Source: Chlorobiota bacterium (GTDB lineage: Bacteria; Bacteroidota; Ignavibacteria; Kapaibacteriales; NICIL-2). From it: a stretch of DNA of 8,932 bases. The translations under genes and the position numbers were made by a program. Shown in pieces: positions 6,266 through 8,932 of this stretch; position 1 is the first letter of the stretch; every line of letters starts with the position of its first letter. The notes under the pieces were generated by a model that made no database searches, was not told where the DNA came from, and saw only the letters and a list, made by a program, of their open reading frames with translations. The stretch covers positions 1 through 8,932 of the forward strand of contig RFIK01000239.1 in the NCBI GenBank assembly GCA_003695605.1, in the 5' to 3' direction.

Positions 6266-7005
6266 ATTCGCTCAGCCTGGCACTGCTCGGCTACGGGCGG
6301 ATGGGGAAAGCAATCGAACTGGTTGCGCTCGAGCGCGGCCACCACATCACAGTGCGAGCAAGCAGGAGCAATCCCGCCACGCTTGATCAGCTCCGCGTGG
6401 CAGACGTTGCGCTCGACTTCTCGAGTGCTTCTGCCGTCGAACACCATGTGATGCTCTGCGCACAGGCCGGTATACCGTTGGTGCTCGGCACAACAGGCTG
6501 GGATACATCTTCGCCGCACCTTGCCGCAGCTGGTGAGCGTATCGGAATTGTCATCGGTGCGAATTTTTCGGTTGGTGTTGCTATTGTTTCCCGACTTGCT
6601 GCACTGCTCGGACAACTGCTGGAACCAACGCTCGGTTACCAACTCCACATTCATGAACTCCATCACCGCGGCAAAAAAGACTACCCCAGCGGAACAGCAC
6701 TGATGCTTGCACAGACACTCCAGCGTCACTTGCCGTTCGATGCACCGATTCATACTGAGCCTGCCCCGCCGATTCCAAAGAGCGCAATTACGCTCAGCGC
6801 AGCTCGTGTTGGCACCATTGCAGGAGTCCACACAATCATCGCCGACTCTGAAGCCGACACGATCGAGATCACACACTGCGCAAAGTCACGACGTGGCTTC
6901 GCGCTCGGTGCCGTGATGGCAGCAGAGTGGATCGTCGGCAAGCGAGGACTCTACGTTTTCCCCGACGTTGCATTCGAGATTCTCTGCTCCCAACAGCCGC
7001 AATGA
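6262..7005 (+). CDS. dapB: 4-hydroxy-tetrahydrodipicolinate reductase
   Basis: NAD(P)H-dependent reduction in the diaminopimelate/lysine pathway, supplying lysine and the peptidoglycan cross-linking residue; cytoplasmic. All DapB landmarks are visible in 247 residues: nucleotide-binding GYGRMG (10-15), DFSSASA (52-58), GTTGW (76-80), ANFSVGV (100-106), HELHHRGKKDYPSGTAL (131-147) and RVGTIAGVHTI (182-192). In the HELHHRGKKD segment, His134 and Lys138 match the catalytic His and Lys of E. coli DapB. SRRGFALGA (209-217) closes the conserved core. The length is usual for the shorter DapB class. It overlaps both neighbours by four bases, so it is translated within a tight operon. No other lysine-pathway gene is visible in the window. 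Confidence 0.97.
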   Translation: MNSLSLALLGYGRMGKAIELVALERGHHITVRASRSNPATLDQLRVADVALDFSSASAVEHHVMLCAQAGIPLVLGTTGWDTSSPHLAAAGERIGIVIGANFSVGVAIVSRLAALLGQLLEPTLGYQLHIHELHHRGKKDYPSGTALMLAQTLQRHLPFDAPIHTEPAPPIPKSAITLSAARVGTIAGVHTIIADSEADTIEITHCAKSRRGFALGAVMAAEWIVGKRGLYVFPDVAFEILCSQQPQ

Positions 7006-7931
7006 GCTGGACGTTTGATGTCCTCATTCCCACGTATGAAAATCCTGCTGAACTCAAGCGCTGTCTCGATGGTCTTGAGCAGCAAATGTTCGACTCTTTC
7101 CGTGTGCTCATCTGCATTGATGGCGAAAGTGCCACGGTGCGACAGCTCCTTGCGTGCCGTCGGCTGCCATTTGCGCACCGCATCTTGAGCCATCCCGGTA
7201 ATCAGCACCGCGGGCGGAACGCCACGCGGAACTTAGCACTCCCGCATCTGGAAGCACCGTTCCTTGCGATGCTCGATTCAGACGTTGTCCCATCGCCTGG
7301 ATGGCTTGCTGAACATTACCGTCTGCTCTGCACCCGCGAGTGCGTATCCGTCGGGGATATCCGCTACCTCGATACCGCCGTGAACGTCTGGGCGCGCTAC
7401 ATCCAATACCGCGGCAAGAACAAGTACCGCCACGGCGAACAAATCCCACCCTACTACCTAACGACGGGAAACCTTGCGCTCCCGACCCGGTTCTTCCGCA
7501 CACTTGGCGGGCAAGATGAACGTATGCGGGGGTACGGTGGCGGGGATACCGAGTTTGCCCTGCGTCTTGAGCAGGTGTTTGGCGTGCCGGTAATCTTCAA
7601 CGCCAATGCACTCGGCTACAGCACGATGAACAAGACACTCGCGCAAGCCTTAGCACAACTGGAGGAGTTCGGAGCGGTCAATCTGCCAGTCCTGCTGACG
7701 CTGCATCCGGACGAACGCCGAATCTTCGGGCTGAAGTATTTGTTAGGCCAGCGCTGGTTCGACCGCGTCATTCGGAGCCTTGCTCGGTCGGAACTTGCCG
7801 AGTGGTTCCTCCGACTGCTCCCGTTCCCAGTTGCGCCTATCGAACGAGCAATTGTGCATTTTGCTGTCTTCAGTGCGATTGCTCGTGGTTGGGAGCGTCA
7901 TCGCTCCGCACAGGCGGCGGCATCGCAATGA
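7002..7931 (+). CDS. Glycosyltransferase family 2 (GT-A fold)
   Basis: A 309-residue glycosyltransferase. The N-terminal strand FDVLIPTYENP (5-15) is the GT-A nucleotide-sugar entry, Asp40 in LICIDGE is the usual uridine contact, GRNATRNLAL (71-80) is the family's GxxxARN-like helix, and DSD (92-94) is the metal-binding DxD motif. YYLTTGNLALPTRFF (151-165) and GGGDTEFALRL (179-189) match the C-terminal acceptor region seen in GT2/galactosyltransferase-like enzymes; Asp182 or Glu184 is the likely general base. No membrane helix is obvious, so it is probably cytoplasmic or peripheral and acts in polysaccharide or glycolipid assembly. Sugar and acceptor are unknown. The ATG at 7002 overlaps the dapB stop and directly precedes the first strand, so I prefer it to the in-frame ATG at 6927. 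Its last 62 bases overlap the convergent minus-strand gene. Confidence 0.9.
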   Translation: MSWTFDVLIPTYENPAELKRCLDGLEQQMFDSFRVLICIDGESATVRQLLACRRLPFAHRILSHPGNQHRGRNATRNLALPHLEAPFLAMLDSDVVPSPGWLAEHYRLLCTRECVSVGDIRYLDTAVNVWARYIQYRGKNKYRHGEQIPPYYLTTGNLALPTRFFRTLGGQDERMRGYGGGDTEFALRLEQVFGVPVIFNANALGYSTMNKTLAQALAQLEEFGAVNLPVLLTLHPDERRIFGLKYLLGQRWFDRVIRSLARSELAEWFLRLLPFPVAPIERAIVHFAVFSAIARGWERHRSAQAAASQ

Positions 7932-8844
7932 ACATTCGGAGCAACTTTTCTGCATAGTGCACTGAGGCAATGGGGCTTGAAACAGACGGCACTGGCCCGA
8001 AGAGCTCTCCCAATCCACCGCTCTGCCGCGCCGGCTGCTCTTGGGAAGGCGAGAACATGAGCGTCACTGCATACGCGATCAGGAGCACGAACTCCAACGC
8101 AATTGCAAAGAGCACAAGTGAAGGCCGCTCCTTCGGGATAAACTGCAGTCCCCGCAGCCCAATGATGATGATGAGCACCGCTGCACCAACGTAGATACTG
8201 CCGAGCACCGCCTGCTCATATTCGACCGTGAAGTGATTGCGCAGGTAGAGTCGAACCGCGGACGGAAGAGAGAACAATCGTCGCACTCCTCCCGAGGCCC
8301 ACTGCAAGGCACGCTGAAGCAGGATCAATTCATCAGCCGGAGTGCCGTACTCAGTAGCACGCGCGCCGAGTTCTTCCAACGACGCACTACGGAGCCGATC
8401 CGCGAGTGTGAGTGTTTCCACAGACCCGACGGCAACGCCATAGACTTGCTCAGCCAGTCGCCCAAGCGCTTGCGAGATCTCGCGCTCGAGATTTTTTCGA
8501 AGCAGCCCGACTCGAGGCGGTAGCAGCGCGCTCACAAGACTTGCCAACACAAATCCCATCGCAAGTGTGATCGGTGCGAGTGCAAGCATTGGGTTGAACA
8601 GGTACTCTTTCGCATCCATATCACGAGCAGAAACACCGCCGCTGTTGGCTTCTACTACCAGCCGCCATTCATACCAGCGGCTGACCTGCTCGATGCGTGC
8701 GCCTAGCGAATCGCGAAAGATTGCCTCCAGCATTGGCAGTGCGAGCAGATGGAAAAACACTACCCCGCCCGCAAGCATCAATGCGAGAAAAACTGTTGCT
8801 TGGAGCGCGGTGGTTCGACCTGCCTGCGCAGCATGAGCATGCAT
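7870..8844 (-). CDS. Four-helix membrane protein of unknown function
   Basis: I do not recognise the family. The 324-residue product has four hydrophobic segments (about 14-37, 86-108, 212-231, 240-263). A small domain of about 45 residues with IEQVSRWYEWRL and charged residues separates the first two. A polar, helix-rich section of about 100 residues (110-210; RKNLEREISQALGRLAEQ looks amphipathic) lies between the second and third. The C-terminal tail of about 60 residues is Pro/Ser/His-rich and probably disordered. Upstream in-frame ATGs at 8886 and 8859 exist. They would overlap another open frame that ends at 8849 and add an unlikely MRIFPPRELMWCDA stretch, so I place the start at 8844, four bases after that stop. 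The 3' end runs 62 bases into the glycosyltransferase gene on the other strand. Confidence 0.7.
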   Translation of the reverse strand: MHAHAAQAGRTTALQATVFLALMLAGGVVFFHLLALPMLEAIFRDSLGARIEQVSRWYEWRLVVEANSGGVSARDMDAKEYLFNPMLALAPITLAMGFVLASLVSALLPPRVGLLRKNLEREISQALGRLAEQVYGVAVGSVETLTLADRLRSASLEELGARATEYGTPADELILLQRALQWASGGVRRLFSLPSAVRLYLRNHFTVEYEQAVLGSIYVGAAVLIIIIGLRGLQFIPKERPSLVLFAIALEFVLLIAYAVTLMFSPSQEQPARQSGGLGELFGPVPSVSSPIASVHYAEKLLRMFIAMPPPVRSDDAPNHEQSH

Positions 8845-8848
8845 AGCA

Positions 8849-8932
8849 TCACACCACATCAATTCTCTCGGCGGGAAAATACGCATCGTCGATCAGCTTC
8901 AAAAATGGAAGGGACGCGACGAGCTGTAACAC
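8849..8932 (-). CDS. C-terminal end of an upstream minus-strand gene (partial)
   Basis: The frame is open from the window edge to a TGA at 8851-8849 and gives 27 residues, ending KLIDDAYFPAERIDVV. Composition is protein-like, mixing hydrophobic and charged residues. The stop is four bases before the preferred start of the membrane protein, matching the tight gene packing elsewhere in the window. The fragment is too short to identify a family, and it could be an open frame by chance. Confidence 0.45.
   Translation of the reverse strand: MLQLVASLPFLKLIDDAYFPAERIDVV

Noticed and set aside
6927..7001. ATG at 6927 as start of the glycosyltransferase
   Set aside because: The extension lies inside the conserved end of dapB and adds an Arg-rich stretch before the GT-A first strand. 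The ATGA junction at 7002 fits the operon pattern.
7892..7907. GGAGCG-TCAT-CGCTCC hairpin in the convergent overlap, considered as a bidirectional terminator
   Set aside because: The stem has only 6 bp, there is no T-run on either strand, and it lies inside both coding regions.
8845..8886. ATG at 8886 as start of the minus-strand membrane protein
   Set aside because: The added residues look non-protein-like and overlap an upstream open frame ending at 8849. The ATG at 8844 gives normal spacing.
1..8932. CRISPR arrays, tRNA or rRNA genes, insertion sequences, phage or defence genes
   Set aside because: I saw no spaced direct repeats, cloverleaf-like segments, transposase-like proteins or terminal inverted repeats. 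The coding content is housekeeping-type.

Overview
The window is a gene-dense bacterial chromosome segment with a GC content I judge to be somewhat over 55%. Genes touch or overlap by 4 bases (ATGA), and Shine-Dalgarno sequences are mostly absent. LspA carries a long insertion between its two catalytic aspartates, and the intergenic promoter-like sites resemble the TTG / TAnnTTTG type. Together with the secreted amidohydrolase type, this suggests the Bacteroidota/Chlorobiota (FCB) group. That placement is inference; no rRNA or other phylogenetic marker is present.

Layout. Plus strand, first cluster (2-3063): the 3' part of an LDH-type malate dehydrogenase, then a PolX-type HhH/PHP protein whose polymerase active site looks destroyed, then lipoprotein signal peptidase LspA. 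Plus strand, intergenic (3064-3344): the only sizeable non-coding gap. It holds inverted-repeat arms, a promoter-like element, two consecutive hairpins that both show UGUGGUG in the loop (the second is a strong intrinsic terminator), and a second promoter-like -7 element just before the next gene. I read this as a candidate small RNA or an attenuated leader. Plus strand, second cluster (3345-7931): a secreted amidohydrolase-fold protein with degraded metal ligands, an alpha/beta hydrolase, a FtsE-like ABC ATPase without FtsX beside it, dihydrodipicolinate reductase DapB, and a GT2-type glycosyltransferase. Minus strand (7870-8932): an unrecognised four-helix membrane protein, converging on and overlapping the glycosyltransferase, preceded by the last codons of another gene entering from outside the window.

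Functionally the window mixes central metabolism (malate dehydrogenase), DNA repair-type nuclease activity (PHP domain), lipoprotein maturation, lysine/diaminopimelate synthesis, a cell-division-type ATPase and glycan synthesis. Envelope and cell-wall themes recur (LspA, DapB, FtsE-like, glycosyltransferase), but the clusters look like close-packed housekeeping operons, not one dedicated system. There are no mobile elements, CRISPR arrays, tRNAs or rRNAs. The observations most worth following up are the twin-hairpin RNA, the polymerase-dead PolX and the amidohydrolase with missing ligands.
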